Positions 53,024 to 63,997 are shown, counted from the stretch's first letter. The stretch is 64,000 nt of DNA from Nothopassalora personata (GCA_033816765.1 CM066297.1:310001-374000), one strand, 5' to 3'. A program made the numbers and translations. The notes: generated by a model from the letters alone, not told the origin.

Positions 53024-53566
53024 TTACGACGAAAGTGGTCGGAAATGTGAGGATTGCATGCACAGCTGTGCCAACGATGGCAGCGTTCTGCAGCAAGTAG
53101 AGTTGGCATCAAGCCATGTTCGAGAGATGGGCATTGCACTCAGCTCAGCAAGCGTCGGTCCGCCCTTTTGCATGCCCTCAACTTTCTTTTTGCAGTAGAA
53201 GATGCAGTGTCCGAGGTGAATGAGCCTCTGCTGATTCAAAGGGGCAGCATATTCGTGGTCGGGTTTCGTCATCATCGTGACCTCGAAGGCCGTGGTGGGA
53301 GGTCTGACGTGAACCTCGAAGCTCTTGCCGCCGAGCATTCGAGATCGGGCTGAGTTTTCATTAGGCGACAGTGTCCAGCGCAATGGCGTCTCGCTGTCAT
53401 AGGCGTTGTTCCATTGAGCAGCCCAGTCGTCAAAAAAGTAGGTATGGACCGTCTCGACGTCATGGAAGTCTTCGGCAAGCAACTGCATAAGACCTTCGGC
53501 ATTCGTGATGATGATCTGAGCTGAACCCAGGTTACCCAAAGCTACTTGCTGTAGAGTAGGTTTCAA
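53024..53566 (-). pseudogene. Ubiquitin-like family block, array copy 1 (no start codon)
   Basis: A 180-codon open frame without an ATG. KSFEVHVRPPTTAFEVTMM and then LNQQRLIHLGHCIF, followed by KGGPTLAEL, follow the strand-helix-strand order of a ubiquitin fold (compare pdQQRLIfaGk..TLadY). The N-terminal family domain is missing. It directly continues behind copy 2 in a different frame, so it is either a truncated copy or a second ubiquitin-like domain lost by frameshift. Confidence 0.45.
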
Positions 53567-53572
53567 CTTTGC

Positions 53573-54077
53573 AGGTTGATTGAACGACTTGTCGCAGGTC
53601 CCGACTGCACTCTACGTCCTCCTCATCCTCGTCATCACAGTGAGAGTGCTGCAGAGTAGTGCCGGCGAAGATAAGTCTCTGCATGCTTGGAGGAACACCT
53701 TCGACCTTCTCGATGCCCTTGAGGAGCTCGTTGACGGTAGTGGTGGACGAGATGGCAATGCGGTCAGTGGCACCCTGCAGTGCCTTGACGTTGATGGTCC
53801 AGGGCCCATGTGGAGGGTCTGGTTCGATATTAATTACATGCGACCGCTTCTGGAAGAAATGCTGGTGACAACCGGCTGATCTTTGGGATGGCGCGACCTG
53901 ATTCGGGGATCTGATGTTATACGGAATGGCATCAACCGCCTGGAAGGTGGCTTTCTTGGATCCGAGCAGAGTAGCGTTGAGGTGAGCGATGTCGCTTCGG
54001 TTATCGTCGCGGTTCTTGTTTCCTGCACCAACTTCAAACGGAAGAGATATCGTGACATTAATGTTCGCGTGTTGTGA
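53573..54077 (-). pseudogene. Ubiquitin-like family block, array copy 2 (start lost)
   Basis: The family frame reads NINVTISLPFEVGAGNK, then QAVDAIPYNI (family AIPYDI), then PWTINVKALQGATDRIAIS, VEGVPPSMQRLIFAGTTLQ and DDEDEEDVECSRDLRQVV. The RLIFAG segment is a close ubiquitin match. No in-frame ATG precedes it; the ATG present (TTAATGTCACG) is in another frame. The domain itself is open, so decay is recent or a short upstream exon is missed. Confidence 0.55.
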
Positions 54078-54386
54078 TGGTGGTTGATGTGAGGTGGAGT
54101 TGGTCTGTAAGTAGGGTAAGGTGAATTGAGGGAGAACAAAAATGAACTTAAAGTCCCAACGAGGCGGATAGTGCCGCCGTTTGCATGTGACAAAGTTTCA
54201 TTCAAAGTTGAGCTTGGTGTGCTATTCTTCGGCCAAAACATGTGAGCTGTCGTCTCCAAAAGACATGCACCTTCCTCAGCGGTCCCCCCGGCGATGGTTG
54301 TCTAGCAACTCACCTGATCACTCACAGACTCGGGTGTATTTTTCCCAACCCAACCTCCGCTTAACGAAACCTGCCGTGCTTCGTTA

Positions 54387-54862
54387 TTAATCCTTCACAA
54401 CGACAGTCACATGAGCCTTTGCACCATACCAAGGCATGGCCTAACATTGATTAGCATCATGTCACCACTCTCGACCTACAGCACAACACTCACCTCCTCC
54501 AAAGTGTGCTCACACCGCTCCATCCCTACACATTCACATTCCGTCTGCTTGCCCGACCAGATGACCTTGTGGGTGCTGGTCCGGAGATGAGATGTCGTCT
54601 CGATTATCTTGAAGAATTCCACGACAGTGGTATCGGCCGTGACTGCGATTGGTAGGATTATTCGAGTTCCATCGACAATGTTGTGTCCGAGAACAATGAC
54701 GGGAATGATGTAGGTAGCCAGAGAGGCATCGACGATGACTTGCTTGTTATTAGAGATAACTTCGGCGAAAGCCTTGTCGTTACTCGCTGCAGTGACTTCG
54801 TACGCTCGGATGGCGTTGAAGAGGTTGTCGAGATATCTCGGTTGAGGGTGATGTTCGGCATG
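54387..54862 (-). pseudogene. Ubiquitin-like family block, array copy 3 (frameshift near start)
   Basis: ATG at 54862 reads MPNITLN, but the family domain continues in a shifted frame: YLDNLFNAIRAYEVTAASND, TRIILPIAVTADTTVVEFFK, HKVIWSGKQ and HTLEE. A clean intron (54441..54493, GTGAGT..GTTAG) then joins the last strand, AMPWYGAKAHVTVVVKD, before TAA at 54387. The preserved splice shows it derives from an expressed gene. Confidence 0.55.
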
Positions 54863-55221
54863 GTGGTAGTCGAGATGGTGATGATGGTGGTGTGAGTGCA
54901 CTATGTGAGGGCAGTCGAGATATCTTTTGCTCGATGGGTATGATTAAGCTCTGCGAGGTCTGAGACTGAAATGTGAGGGTATAATACTTTGTGTGTTAAG
55001 GAGAAGGTGAATGAAACATGTGAGGCGGAACGGGTGTGCATGCAGCTCGCCAAGATTTGCACGTGCGCCGTAACAAAGTGCTCTCCATGCCTTTCTTGTC
55101 TATGGTTACATATTGGGAGCCCAACGTACGCGATCTTATCCGAGCGTAGAAACTCAGGTACCCCTCAACGCAATAACGAGGTCCATCACCGCCTCCTTTC
55201 TGATTCCAACCTTCCCTTATG

Positions 55222-55692
55222 TCAGCACAAGCGACCAGTGATACCATGACTGACAAGACTTGCCTCTTTAACCGTAACATGGTTCATAATCTCCTCCTCG
55301 TCTTCGTTCGAGCCGTCGAATACGATTTTTCGATCCATAATCAAACGTTGACAATGAGGTAGGAGACCGTCCTGGGCATACACTCTCTCTGCAACTCCCA
55401 GCATAGATGTGAACTTGTTGACCTTGAGAGTAATGGTTCTGCCGGCCGGGGTCCTGACAAAGATCTGGAAAGAGGGTACCTCCTCTAGCTTCGGGTCCAC
55501 TGCAGAAATGCTGTTCCGTGGAGTGATGTCGTAAGGGATGGCGATGATGGTGTCAATAATGGAGTCAATGTTAGCGCCGATTGCGGCTCCAACGGCCTCG
55601 TGGTCGACAGCTCGACCAGATTGAGCCTGTTTCTTGACTGAATCGACGAGGTCGAAAGGAAGTGTGACGGGAATCTTGATGTTGATGGACAT
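55222..55692 (-). CDS. Ubiquitin-like domain protein (intact array copy 4)
   Basis: ATG at 55692 opens 156 residues: N-terminal domain MSINIKIPVTLPFDLVDSVK to IIDTIIAIPYDITPRN (residues 1-72), then a beta-grasp domain with FQIFVRTPAGRTITLKVNKF, LLPHCQRLIMDRKIVFDG and EEEIMNHVTVKE. It aligns along the whole ubiquitin fold (QIFVKTLTGKTITLEV; QQRLIFAGK), but no C-terminal GG follows, so conjugation as a modifier is unlikely. GCAAGT after VTVKE could be a GC-AG donor, giving a different last strand. Role unknown; ubiquitin-like domains usually mediate protein binding. Confidence 0.65.
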   Translation of the reverse strand: MSINIKIPVTLPFDLVDSVKKQAQSGRAVDHEAVGAAIGANIDSIIDTIIAIPYDITPRNSISAVDPKLEEVPSFQIFVRTPAGRTITLKVNKFTSMLGVAERVYAQDGLLPHCQRLIMDRKIVFDGSNEDEEEIMNHVTVKEASLVSHGITGRLC

Positions 55693-56045
55693 GGTGGAAC
55701 GGGTGGGGAGAGACTTTGCTACAGTGTGGAACAGGGTGGAAGATGAGTGCGGGAGGAAGGCCTTAATATATGTTGACTGATAATTGTCTCTCATGAGACC
55801 ATGTGAGACATAAAGACCTTCTGTTTGGTCTCAGCTCCAATGCGACGCAGTTTCTGACAACGCATGAACAGGCATATGCATCTCAGCTGCACACAAAGGT
55901 CTCACACATTGAGCCATCCGAGCCTCCGTCTCATCTCGCCACAGCTGTTACGATGTCTGTTCTCGCGTCTAGACATAGCAATCTTTGATCATGACCAACA
56001 CGTCGACAAAATTAGCCGCCACAACACCATTCTAATGCCACAATT

Positions 56046-56408
56046 TCAGTATCCGTCACTTCGTTTTAAGAGCTGAGAACTTACCTCTCCCAAGGTCTTC
56101 AAGTTCTCCAGCTCTTCGCCACGAAACTTAAAGCTCTCAATCTCGAAGCGATGATCGTGATTCTCATCGGGTAGTTTCTCCTGTAGCTGCTCGACCGTCA
56201 TATGCGGGGCAACTTCAACGATGTACTCCTCGTCCTCACTGCAGATACCGCGGAGCTTGATGCCGAATCTTCCCAGGGGCGACGGTGGCGATGTGGTGGC
56301 TTCAGCCTTGTCGTACAGAACTTGGTTGGCCTCCCGATCCTGCTTCTCGGTCATCCCATCTATGACCACCACGGCTGCAAAGGCATCTGGCGCAGTATGT
56401 CCCTTCGC
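56046..56408 (-). pseudogene. Ubiquitin-like family block, array copy 5 (N-terminus missing)
   Basis: An open frame preceded by a stop and lacking a good ATG: APDAFAAVVVIDGMTEKQDR, then FGIKLRGICSEDEEYIVEVA, VEQLQEKLPDENHDHRF, IESFKFRGEELENLKTLGE. A GTAAGT donor at the end matches the last-intron position of copy 3. The first ~25 residues of the N-terminal domain are gone. Confidence 0.5.
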
Positions 56409-56440
56409 TTATACTTGATCTATTGTAAGAGGTCAATCCA

Positions 56441-56865
56441 TCAATTGATATGAGTTTCCCTCAACAGCTGTACTACGTTCTCGAGCGTCCACTCGTCCCT
56501 CGCCTCCCTGCCGTAATGGAGGAACACATGTCTACGTGCCGGCAAGCCGTTGACAGGACCCATCAGCTCCTTGGGCTGGCGTATTGTGGTGTACTTGTTA
56601 GCCCTCAGGACAAGATACTCATCGTGATGGTTAATGAAGCCGATCGCAATGTCGAAGGTGTCGATGAGAGGTGTTTCGGGTGCGGTCGTGGAATGCCCAA
56701 TCTTTGGCGGTGTGTAATCGTCCGGAATCGCTTTGACGGCGGCGACGAGATCTTTGCGGAGAGCCGGTAGAAATGGTAATAGACGTGCGGAGGGCAGTCG
56801 TTATTCTTGACGCGGGTAACGCCTTCGGGCGGGACTGACGATGTGATAGGAATGTCAATACTCAT
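56441..56865 (-). pseudogene. Ubiquitin-like family block, array copy 6 (frameshifted)
   Basis: ATG at 56865 reads MSIDIPITSSVPPEGVTRVK; a single-base shift near codon 24 is needed to continue LPALRKDLVAAVKAIPDDYT, then FDIAIGFINHHDEYLVLRAN, GLPARRHVFLHYGREARD and EWTLENV. The shift lies in a CCCTCC context. Confidence 0.55.
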
Positions 56866-57295
56866 GGCGGTTTCCTGCTGCCTCTGGCGGGTATGTGTTG
56901 CCGTAATGCGAGGAGTGCGATGACATCAGCACAAACGCTGCGATGTTGGCATGTGAAAGATGGTGTCAGGACCTCAGATTCCTAGCAACACGGCACGAAC
57001 TCACGCGAAAGCTACGCTACAGCTCTTCATAATCCGATGCTCGACATCCCAACAAGACTTTCCACCACTGACAGCGCCTCTGTGCGACCTGGCTTCCCAC
57101 AAGCATCCTCAGCACTCCTGCTGGACGGGAAGCAGTCTCATTGACACGCAACCTTCCTAAGCAGCACGCCTCCGGCTTCGATCCGCTCACTCGGATCTCT
57201 TAGATACACGTGTAGATAATCGTCAGGCTGGACGCCGTGCTCAATGCTAACGTCAGTCATGTACTAGCAAACATCGTAGGGGAGTCTCTTACCTT

Positions 57296-57886
57296 TCACA
57301 TACTCAGCTCATCAGTCATCTCCATCCCGTCATTAGAGACCAAGCACTGAGCTGCTACTGATGTAACGTCCTGCTCCTTGATCATTGCTCGAGCTGCAAG
57401 AAGGTAGTATCTCCAGTGATGCTGATTCGGGTGTCTGTATTCTGGCAGCGCACTAGCAACTAGCGTGAGCTTTGCCATTGCAGCTTCAAATTGCGTCTTG
57501 AATACCCCTAGCATCTTTTCTCCCCTCGCACAATACACAAACCCGATGAATCCAACGTCGCGGTCGCCGATCAGGTTGAGTGTGATGAACTAAGAACGCG
57601 AGTGGGGTTTGGCCGGGTTGAAGTCGTACGGGACGTCGTTGAAAGCGTCGACGATGTTTGCACTGATGGACGCGAGAATTGAGTGAGGCACAGTGGCGGG
57701 ATCTGCACCATTCCCCATGGCGGCGATGATGTCGATGAGGATGTAGGCAGTCAGCGGGAGCTGCATGGTCACTGGGTGGCAGTCCGCTATGTTGTCTTGG
57801 CGATCTCCTAGAGTGAGTTGACATGATGTAAGGATCAAGACTGAAGCGCGAGAAGGGATTTTGAAACCATTCGCTTTGATTGACAT
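57296..57886 (-). pseudogene. Ubiquitin-like family block, array copy 7 (in-frame stop)
   Basis: MQLPLTAYILIDIIAAM to ISANIVDAFNDVPYDFNPAK matches the family N-terminal domain. The frame then meets one TAG (57590) and continues without shift as FITLNLIGDRDVGFIGFVYC and FEAAMAKLTLVASALPEYR to a stop at 57296. One nonsense change separates the two halves. Confidence 0.5.
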
Positions 57887-58228
57887 CAGCGCAAACGGTG
57901 CTAGTCCTTAGGTCTGCATGTGTTTCCTTCTTATCAAAATCGACCGAGTGGACTTCTATGTTACTGAGCTATGCCACTCGATCCGTACCTAGAGACCAGG
58001 AAAGTCGATCGCTTGTCAGAAGCAGTCTACTCCAAAAGCGACAGTCGACTGGATAGGTCTGATACATGAGCATGCAGATTCACACCCATCAGCTATGCTC
58101 CACAAAAGTGCAGAAGGGTCTCTCCATCTTCACAGCTACAACACTCCCTCGACATCCTTCACCGCTAGAGAAGCACGCAGAGCCAGGCACTGGTGCACTG
58201 TGCCCCGGTCTTCGACACCGAGCTAAAT

Positions 58229-58717
58229 TTACCAAATCAGCTTGAATCTCTCCGTCTCGTTGGCAAAGTCTATTCCCATCACCCATCTCCTTCCCTTGCC
58301 AGTCAAGCGCTGCGTGGCAGGAGGAATGCTCATGATATACACCATGCGCTTCTTGATAAATTGAACCTTGCACGACTTGCAAACTCTCAGATTGTCCTCC
58401 CTGCCGGTAGTAATGCCACGTATGGTGATGGTGATGGGCTCATCGGGTGGCGGGGTGTGAATAGGTGGTGGGCAGTTCTTGACCGAGCCGAATGAAGAAG
58501 ATGTTGGCGAGTCGTCTTTGGTATCGCGGGTGGGTGAGATGTCGTACGGGATGGCTTTGACAGCAGAGGTGATGTCGTTGACCACGTCGGTGAGGACCCG
58601 ATTCAAGGCGGTGGCAGGGTGGCAATACTCGTTCTTGATGCGCGCAATCACATCGAGTGGTACAGTGACCGTGATCGAGATATTGACGGCCACGACGTCT
58701 GGTTGCTTGACCGACAT
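58229..58717 (-). CDS. Ubiquitin-like family protein (intact, diverged, array copy 8)
   Basis: ATG at 58717 opens 162 residues. N-terminal domain: VVAVNISITVTVPLDVIARI, LTDVVNDITSAVKAIPYDIS. After a Pro/Ser linker the second domain starts EPITITIRGITTGREDNLRV, with FIKKRMVYIMSIPPATQRLT and GIDFANETERFKLIW at the end. The first strand and the PATQRL segment fit the ubiquitin pattern, but the fold is more diverged than in copy 4. No GG tail, signal peptide or membrane span. It is the outermost copy of the array. Confidence 0.6.
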   Translation of the reverse strand: MSVKQPDVVAVNISITVTVPLDVIARIKNEYCHPATALNRVLTDVVNDITSAVKAIPYDISPTRDTKDDSPTSSSFGSVKNCPPPIHTPPPDEPITITIRGITTGREDNLRVCKSCKVQFIKKRMVYIMSIPPATQRLTGKGRRWVMGIDFANETERFKLIW

Positions 58718-60517
58718 CTCGTTATGCTGCGTTGTTGTGGAAGTGAAGTTAAGTAAGTTCAGCTGACGAGGTAGAACTAGTTCGCAAAAAAAATCAATTT
58801 TTTAGGACGATGACATCGGCATTAGCATGTGATTGACAAGACCCACAGCTCTCACCAAACTTATCGCGTGCATGTCCATGACAAGTTCTCACACCGCACA
58901 CCCTGCCAAACCCAGACAGCTCACAAAATATACCCATCACCTCACCTTACATCTTCCCCACCCTTTCAAGGACCCCCTTCAACACAAGCACCTTCCCCAC
59001 CACACTTCCCTCCTCGACCATCACACAAAATCAACCACATCAGCAACTTCTCACATCCCGCCTCACAATCCCGCCACACTGACCTCCCCTAAACTCTTCT
59101 CATCCTCCATCTGCTGCCCGTTATGAATGGGACACTACGCAGTTGGCAAGAAAAACAAAACAGTCTTCTCCTCAATCTTAGTTTTGAAGCTTCACGACAG
59201 TCACGTCACGGCTTTAGTAACCCCAACCCGATCCAATGCAAGCTATACAGTATGCACCTCATTCGCGAGGTGGACGGAGAATCTAGACGCGCCGTTGTCG
59301 GAGGGAGTTGGTGAGCTGCGGTAGGTTCAGCAAGCGTGCACCGGCTACGCATGGTGGACGTCTTGTCGTGTCTTGCCTTGTCTTGCTTCTTCTCCTTCGC
59401 CATTCTATGATGTGGATTTTCTCGTCTCCTGTAGAGGTCGAGATGAGATGGAAAGGATCCAGGTGGAAAGCGACCGAGCGGCCGCATAATCAAAGCGCCA
59501 AAGAAAGAAGAGAAGAAAAAATTCCAAACCAAGAGCATACTCGCAAAATTTCCCTTTATTTACTCTTTAGCGCCGAAGCCGAGGCCGCAAACCGAAAAAT
59601 CGCATGTGAAAATCTTCACCGTGCGACACATGCGCGGAACCTCTCTCTCTCTCTTTCAGAGTAGCAGCAGCCAGACGACCTCGCACCTCTACAACCCTCA
59701 CCTCAAGCAGCAAGCACTTCCCACCGCTCCTCTCAAATTCGCCCTATCCCTTCCCCTCCCCTCATGATCGAGCAAATTCCCTCTCAAACCAGGTATACAA
59801 TCCTATCCTACCGTATCCCATCCCATCCCATCCCGGCCGATCGAGACCTGTCCCGAAGGACAAAATCAAAATCAAAGTCAACGAAAGCCATAACCGCTCG
59901 TCCTTTGCTTTGGAAGGAAGGAAAATCCAGTCGAGGCTTCCCGAAAACTTCCAGGTCCCCCCCCCCCCCCCCCACATTCATTGCGCTTGCAATGGACCAA
60001 CTCAACTCAACTCAACCCGACCCAACCAAACCCAACCCAACCCAACCCAACCCAACCCAACCGCAATCGTCTCCGATTCCACTCACAGAGCGCTGATGGA
60101 GAATGAATCGGGTCGACCCCTTGCGCACATCGCTCTCCGTTCGATTGCAGGATGTATCTTCGGCTCTTTTCCTCGTGCGCCTCAGCTAATAGTTAGATAC
60201 AGGAAGTACTCGGAAAGCTGTAGCGGCGAGCACCATCTTGGGTAGCTAGCTGTGCTGCCGCAATCAATCAGCAGCCAGCCATTTCGTGGCGTGAAAGGCA
60301 TCTGCAGTAGAGCGACAGGGTCGTAAGCGCTCTAGAAGCGAGCACGAGTTGTGATCGTTTCGGTACAAGCTGTATTGTCAAACGTGCAAGAATTTGCTTG
60401 GCTACACACAGTAATCAGCGCACCGGTGGTATACGCATCGCCACTGTACGATTAAATGTCACAGCTGATAGAAGCCAACAAGTACCCGTCGTCCTTCGCA
60501 GTGACGGGCATCTATCA
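58718..60517. other. 1.8 kb non-coding region with pyrimidine-rich tracts and simple repeats
   Basis: No gene recognised. From about 58910 the plus strand is strongly C/T/A-rich. CCCAT repeats (about 59816-59837), a C17 run (59957-59973), three CTCAA (60001-60015) and six CCCAA units (60031-60060) follow. A CT microsatellite lies near 59640-59660. Confidence 0.6.
59957..60060. repeat. C17 run plus (CTCAA)3 and (CCCAA)6
   Basis: C17 at 59957-59973; pentamers at 60001-60015 and 60031-60060. The G-rich minus strand could form quadruplexes and the C-rich strand i-motifs. Not the usual fungal telomere unit CCCTAA. Confidence 0.85.
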
Positions 60518-63213
60518 TCAATCATCCATATCCTCCTCCTCATCCTCCTCGCTCTCATCGGCATCGACCTCACCAAGAAGTTCCCTATCCTCCTCATCAA
60601 GCTCTCCACCACCTTCTTCTTCATCCGGGTAAGGTTCCCTTCCAGCCTTCGAAGCTTGCCGCGAGATGGCCTGTCTCCCAGCCTGGCCTGCCGCGGGATT
60701 CGGTCGGTACGCCACCGGACCTGAGTTCACAGGAGGGACCTCGACGACCTCATCGTCCTGGTCGAAAGTCTGCTGTCGCTTGATGACTGCTCGCCGACGA
60801 TCGAGCAGGATGCCCTGCTCTTCCAATCGCTTTCGCTGCATCATAGCTTGACCAGGAAGATTCGTCTCTTGCCATCTGTCGATCCTCCGCGAGCAGCGCC
60901 GGAAGGTCTGAGCAAGACTCTTTGCTTCTTCGCCAACATCACTCGGCTCATTCGGAGCTTTTGCGAAGCCAGCGTAGAGCGCCCGCGGCCGGCGCCAGAG
61001 ATCGACGTTCTCGAGGAAGTCGTCATTCTCCTTTCCTCGATTCAGCCGCCAATCGTCGTCATTCTTCTCCGCTCGATCTCTTGCTTTCCGAATCTTGATC
61101 TGCTCTTCTTCGGAATCGTAGTCTGGTGGCATCATGCGTATACGCTTCCACGCTCGAATGATGGCACTTTCCGATTCCCGCTTGTCGCGTGCGCGGGCAT
61201 GGGCTCTTCGTATCCGCTTCTCGAGAGCATAGTCGATCTGCAGCTTTCTATGGTTGATGACTGCAGACTGGTGCTGCGTGATGCCACGATTTCGCTTCTG
61301 TGCCTGATAGGAAGGAGTTGGAACATGGGCATTTGGTGCAGCAAAGGAGACGTTCGTCGATTGTGATGGAGACATGCCAGTGGCGGCGACCAGCTTGTTC
61401 ATGCCGCTAGGCGTGCTCACCATCATCTGCTGAGGTCCATCATTGACAAAGTTGATCTGACCAGTGTTTGGGAGCAGAGGCACGTGGTGCGAATCTGCTT
61501 GACTGGTTCGAGAAGGTGCGGTGCCCGTCTCAGGCTTCTTCCTGCGCCAGTTGCCTCGACCGGGTCCCTTCTTTGCCGACGATGCTGCCGGCGTTTGTGC
61601 TGCCTGTGGCGGAGACATATCTGTGCCTTGAACGTCGTTGTTGAGGAGATTGTTGATACGCATGTCGCCGGCCGGTTTCATGTTCACGGCGTGGAAGCCG
61701 CGTGAGCCAACGGGCGAAGGCGAGCGTGTGTACTCACTGCCCGTCTCGTGCCGCAGCGCGGAGCTCTTGCCTACGGAGGGAGCTGTTACATGTTAGCTGT
61801 CTTCACTGAGTAAGGTAGTCCCTTCACCTACGAATTGGTCCAGGATGGTAGCCGACTTCACTGCCCTCATCATCACTGGGATGAGCACCATGTCCTGTCG
61901 TCAAGCCTTTCTCCTTGCGGGCACGCTTCAGAGCAGTCATGGCTGGACTCGGTTCACTAGCCAAGATGGATATCCGCTCCTTCCGCTTGACCTCGCCAAA
62001 AAGTTTCTCTTCCTCGGTGTCCACATTCTCCAGCTCGGCCTGCTCTTCTGTCAAGCTCTCTAGCGTAGGCACCTTCAAGGGTTGCGCATGTGGCCCTTCG
62101 TCGGCATCAGCGGGTTGTCCTGGACCAAAGGGATTGCGCTGGGTGTCTTCCACACTGAAGTCGCTCTCGAGATACCACCAGATCAGCCACAAGAATGCCT
62201 TGGCTCTACTGGCACTGCTCAAGCTTGGTCGCATGACCAAATCGAAGAAGTCTCGCGGTGGAGGGAAGTGGACCTCGCTGATCTTGGGCGCATACTGGCT
62301 CATGACGAAGATGAGGTTGACGGGATTCGTCCGAGGGATCGAGGCAGCCTTGATGTCTTCCATGGTGCTCGGTTGCGGCTCGTCTTCGGTGGCGCCCTTG
62401 AGGATGGACTTCAGACGAGGTGCATCCTGCAGCTGTTTGTATGCATTTGGGTCTTGGTGTGCTTGCAGGGCAGGTATCGAGTGGTAGGTTCGTAGCTGTG
62501 CACGCATCTCCGGAAAGACTATCCTGTGTGTCAGCCTTTTGCCATTGCGCCGGGCTTGATCATGACCTACAATTGAGCGTCGTGTTCATGCGTCCCACGT
62601 TGACCAACAAACACACCATGGCCATACTGATCGCGCCGTCTTGATCCTGCAGCAGCTTCTCCTTCAAGATTTTGCTGCACTTGCTGCTCTTGGCCATGGC
62701 ATCGATGTAAATGTCTGCAAAGGTATGCCCCTTTGTTCCATCGCTGTGCTTGGTGAAGCACGGGGTGGTGTCGTCGAAGACAAGCCTGAGGAAGTCGTAC
62801 TGGATGTCCTTCCTCCACAGCGGGATGCCATCCTCTTTCTTCAAGTGCCGTATCTTGTTGCCCGAATAGACAGACGAGGTGGCTCCGTTCGCATTGCGTC
62901 GAGTCGATGTGGTGGTGGACGTATACATGGGCTCGTCGCCGTCGCCGTCGCCGTCGCCGTCACCGTGGCCGTTCTCAGCCGGCTTGGAGGGTGTTGCGGT
63001 GTTGTCGTCACCATCGGGCGTCTTCTGGGGTGGCATCGCATCGGTGCCGTCGTCGGTCCTCTCCATGGATGGCACCGGCACCGGCACCGGCACCGGCACT
63101 GGCACTGGCACTGGCGGCGGAGGGGGAGGAAGCACAGTCGGGGCGGGCGCAGCAGGCCGGTCGGGATGTGGGTGCTCAGGCTCGCCGGCCAGTATGTGTT
63201 GCAAGGAGGTCAT
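60518..63213 (-). CDS. IES1: INO80 chromatin-remodelling complex subunit 1 (Ies1)
   Basis: Exons 62571..63213, 61832..62518 and 60518..61770 (introns 52 and 61 bp) give 860 residues. The conserved core spans exons 1 and 2: SGNKIRHLKKEDGIPLWRKD, IQYDFLRLVFDDTTPCFTK, LVNVGRMNTTLN joined by splicing to FFPEMRAQLRTYHSIPALQ, then APRLKSILKGATED, PRTNPVNLIFVMSQYAPKI and KAFLWLIWWYLESDFS. Exon 3 adds GPGRGNWRRKK, a basic helical region (YALEKRIRRAHARARDKRES) and an acidic tail. Both splices restore family sequence. The family is a fungus-specific subunit of the nuclear INO80 nucleosome-remodelling complex. Exon 1 also carries Pro-Val and Asp-Gly dipeptide repeats encoded by hexanucleotide repeats. 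Confidence 0.92.
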
Positions 63214-63811
63214 GATGCTGGTCCAGGCGTTATTCGCCGTGTCATCTGTTTCAAAGTCTCACGACTCGGGAAGCTGCGTCTTGTCTTCGGGCCCTGTCGC
63301 GGTCAATCGGTGGTGCTGTCGGCCATTGGGGATGCGCGGCCGGTCATGGGACGAATACGTACGTGGGTGCGGATCAATGCGACGGCGATGCTATATAGGC
63401 TGGATGATGCTGTGGGAGGATGGCGAAAACAGCGATTGGCTGCTCTGCTCCAATGTGTCCAACCTAATAGTCTACAGTAACTAAGCTTGGTATCCGCGCT
63501 TCGACTGGGTAAACAGCGTCATACCACAACCGATGCATCACCATCACCTCCATAATAATTCAGACCATCGTGTTGCGGCGGGACATTCACAGCAAATCCT
63601 GTGCAGCTACGTCTGGTAGCTGTTACATACAACAACAACAGCAGTATCGTTCCCCCCGCGATCATCTCAGTGTGCCATGTCCTGTTTTAGAGCTTCCAGA
63701 TGCATACTACTAGTACTACTACGTGGTAATCTTAGCATCAGCCAGTTCGAGCTATGTCGGAAGAATCTAGCGTACAAGTTTGGCGCGGACGGTGCACGGT
63801 CTCATCAAAAT
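63214..63811. other. Intergenic region upstream of IES1
   Basis: No gene recognised; presumed IES1 promoter on the minus strand. Confidence 0.5.
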
Positions 63812-63997
63812 CCCACCATCGTCCAGCTAGCTGCCATCAATATTTGATCTGATTTTCACCCCCACCATCGTCCAGCTAGCTGCCATCAATATTTGATCTG
63901 ATTTTCATCCCCACCATCGTCCAGCTAGCTGCCATCAATATTTGATCTGATTTTCCTTGGCTGCCATCAATATTTGATCTCATTTTCCCCCCCACCT
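63812..63997. repeat. 49 bp minisatellite, three units plus a truncated fourth
   Basis: The units align at 63813, 63862 and 63911 (CCACCATCGTCCAGCTAGCT.. to ..ATTTGATCTGATTTTC), a strict 49 bp period. A fourth partial unit from 63961 lacks about 17 bp at its left end. The array may continue past the window edge. Confidence 0.9.

Noticed and set aside
60001..60060. Interstitial telomere repeat
   Set aside because: The units are CTCAA and CCCAA, not the CCCTAA unit usual in filamentous fungi.
62641..63480. Plus-strand frame of 279 codons with His/Arg and Gly-Thr repeats
   Set aside because: Antisense to IES1 exon 1; its repeats are the complement of the Pro-Val and Asp-Gly repeats.
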